A DNA stretch of 64,000 nucleotides from Paracoccaceae bacterium (GTDB lineage Bacteria; Pseudomonadota; Alphaproteobacteria; Rhodobacterales; Rhodobacteraceae), in NCBI GenBank assembly GCA_029244725.1, contig JAQWQJ010000089.1:186001-250000 (forward strand), written 5' to 3'. Shown here in pieces: positions 63,331-64,000 of this stretch; position 1 is the first letter of the stretch, and every line of letters starts with the position of its first letter. The translations under genes were made by a program, and so were the position numbers. The notes below the pieces were generated by a model. That model did no database searches, was not told where the DNA came from, and saw only the letters and a program-made list of their open reading frames with translations.

Positions 63331-63359
63331 GGATCGGCACAATTGCCGGTCCGCTTTTT
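63331..63359 (+). terminator. Terminator-like hairpin between the two DUF2852 genes
   Basis: GGATCGGC (63331-63338) pairs with GCCGGTCC (63345-63352), with one G-U pair, and T residues follow at 63355-63359. Placed between two paralogues, it may end most transcripts after copy 1 or act as a partial attenuator. Confidence 0.65.
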
Positions 63360-63375
63360 CTAACAGGAGAGAACC

Positions 63376-63867
63376 ATGACTATGTCCACACCTAGTGATT
63401 ATCAAACATTCGCGGACGGTCATCACGCCCATATGGACAATTCCGCGCAAAACGAAACCCCGCCCCTGCCCGTTCAAATCCTTAGTGTGATTGGTTTCGG
63501 TGTCTTTAGCATCGTCGGTGTTTCGCTAGCCTTTAGCGCCCATTGGGTTGCAGGATTGGCTGTAGCAGCCATCATCACCAGCACTTGGGCTGGAAACCGC
63601 ACTTTCGGCGGCAAAGGCTACAGCAAAAAAGCACGCGCCAAGAAAGTGGCGTCCGTGGTTCCTAGTTTCCATGCGGAATCTTCGTCAGGAAACGCAAGTT
63701 TTGACGCATACCGTTCAGATATGTTGGCCCGACTAGAACGCGAAAGCCGTGACTTTGACGCTTTCCTTATTCGTCTTCGCGATGCAAGAGACTCGTCAGA
63801 GTTTGACCAGTTTATGAATGATCGTGCGAACGGCGCTAAGCCAATCAACGACGAACCAAACAGTTAA
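63376..63867 (+). CDS. DUF2852 domain-containing protein (copy 2)
   Basis: The 163-residue protein is a diverged tandem paralogue of the preceding gene. The C-terminal halves align (SGNASFDAYRSDMLARLERE and SSEFDQFMNDRAN against SGNTAFDAYKSDTLRRLQDE and NEFDQFMDERAK), whereas the N-terminal parts differ. Here there is a His-rich head and one or two membrane segments (about residues 34-75). An AGGAGA site precedes the ATG. Function is unknown; the duplication suggests related membrane-associated roles under different conditions. Confidence 0.8.
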   Translation: MTMSTPSDYQTFADGHHAHMDNSAQNETPPLPVQILSVIGFGVFSIVGVSLAFSAHWVAGLAVAAIITSTWAGNRTFGGKGYSKKARAKKVASVVPSFHAESSSGNASFDAYRSDMLARLERESRDFDAFLIRLRDARDSSEFDQFMNDRANGAKPINDEPNS

Positions 63868-63871
63868 AAAA

Positions 63872-63894
63872 CGCCGGTCGCTAAATGACCGGCG
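63872..63894 (-). terminator. Hairpin after the second DUF2852 gene, T-tailed on the reverse strand
   Basis: CGCCGGTC (63872-63879) and GACCGGCG (63887-63894) form a perfect 8-bp stem with a 7-nt loop. The A-run lies before it on the forward strand (after the stop codon), so on the reverse strand it reads as a stem followed by T residues. It would stop transcripts coming from the right, and may only stabilise the forward message. Confidence 0.5.
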
Positions 63895-63924
63895 GTTACC
63901 CTTAGCCATAAGAAATTCGGATCA

Positions 63925-64000
63925 ATGACATACACCGCGCTTCCCGACCCTATCCTGCAAGAAGATTTCTACGCAGACACGCCTATGAAACGGCTATTCG
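63925..64000 (+). CDS. Probable RDD family membrane protein, N-terminal end (partial)
   Basis: Only the first 25 codons are in the window. They read TYTALPDPILQEDFYADTP then MKRLF, which resembles the start of RDD-family membrane proteins of Rhodobacterales, where a short polar head ends in a K/R-R-L motif before the first helix. The domain itself lies outside, so the call is tentative. The ATG is 57 nt after the end of the second DUF2852 gene. Confidence 0.5.
   Translation, partial: MTYTALPDPILQEDFYADTPMKRLF

Overview
The window is a gene-dense piece of an alphaproteobacterial chromosome, most probably from the order Rhodobacterales (Roseobacter group). That placement rests on lineage-typical families (DUF4167, DUF2852, a DUF6778-like lipoprotein, the PF13769 'virulence factor' beside a methyl-folate pair, and the RSP_2647/RSP_2648-type methyltransferase/PIN pair), on Entner-Doudoroff sugar catabolism, and on gene orders such as fur-DMT-eno. 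Base composition is moderate and even by eye. I saw no insertion sequence, prophage, CRISPR array, rRNA or tRNA. No gap between genes exceeds 300 bases; the longest is 10750-10979.

Layout. 0-10.2 kb: the end of a MarC-family gene, a retropepsin-like protease, holC and pepA (reverse), then a tightly overlapping operon lptF-lptG-lptD-surA-pdxA-rsmA for LPS export and outer-membrane assembly. 10.2-24.1 kb: mostly housekeeping genes (DUF4167, prmC-prfA, DUF1499, agmatinase-like, M20 hydrolase, mazG, iron-binding protein, glycosyltransferase, nucleoside hydrolase, SelO, Na+/H+ antiporter, rlmE, ppx/gppA). 24.2-29.9 kb: a methyl-folate/corrinoid trio, glucokinase, an acyl-CoA synthetase and a PAS-LuxR regulator. 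29.9-42.8 kb: a phenylacetate catabolic cluster (thiolase, paaABCDE, paaR-like TetR, paaK, paaI, fused hydratase/dehydrogenase, paaZ, paaX). 42.8-49.4 kb: a homogentisate cluster (marR, hmgA, fahA, an atypical metallo-beta-lactamase-fold protein, a flavin monooxygenase with a DUF2783 partner, and a frameshifted VOC gene). 49.4-64 kb: fur-DMT-eno, a small membrane-gene group (DedA, M48), a PIN/methyltransferase pair, a lipoprotein gene broken by one stop codon, edd-eda, glnE, ybaK, two tandem DUF2852 paralogues and the start of a probable RDD-family gene.

How the genes fit together. Two aromatic routes lie back to back. Phenylacetate is activated by PaaK, epoxidised by PaaABCE, opened by PaaZ and beta-oxidised by the fusion protein and the thiolase. 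Homogentisate is cleaved by HmgA, and FahA would complete the route to fumarate and acetoacetate. Visible palindromes give candidate regulation: CTGACCG-N2-CGGTCAG-type boxes at both paa promoter regions (probably for the TetR protein), a TTAGTT-N8-AACTAA site between marR and hmgA, and a LacI-family-like TGTTA-N4-TAACA site in front of glk, eno and edd, which suggests one central-carbon regulator over all three. No wholly new system is evident. The points most worth following are this shared carbon operator, the missing PaaG, the HxHxVR metallo-beta-lactamase-like protein, the monooxygenase/DUF2783 pair, the two broken reading frames and the duplicated DUF2852 genes with their long palindrome.
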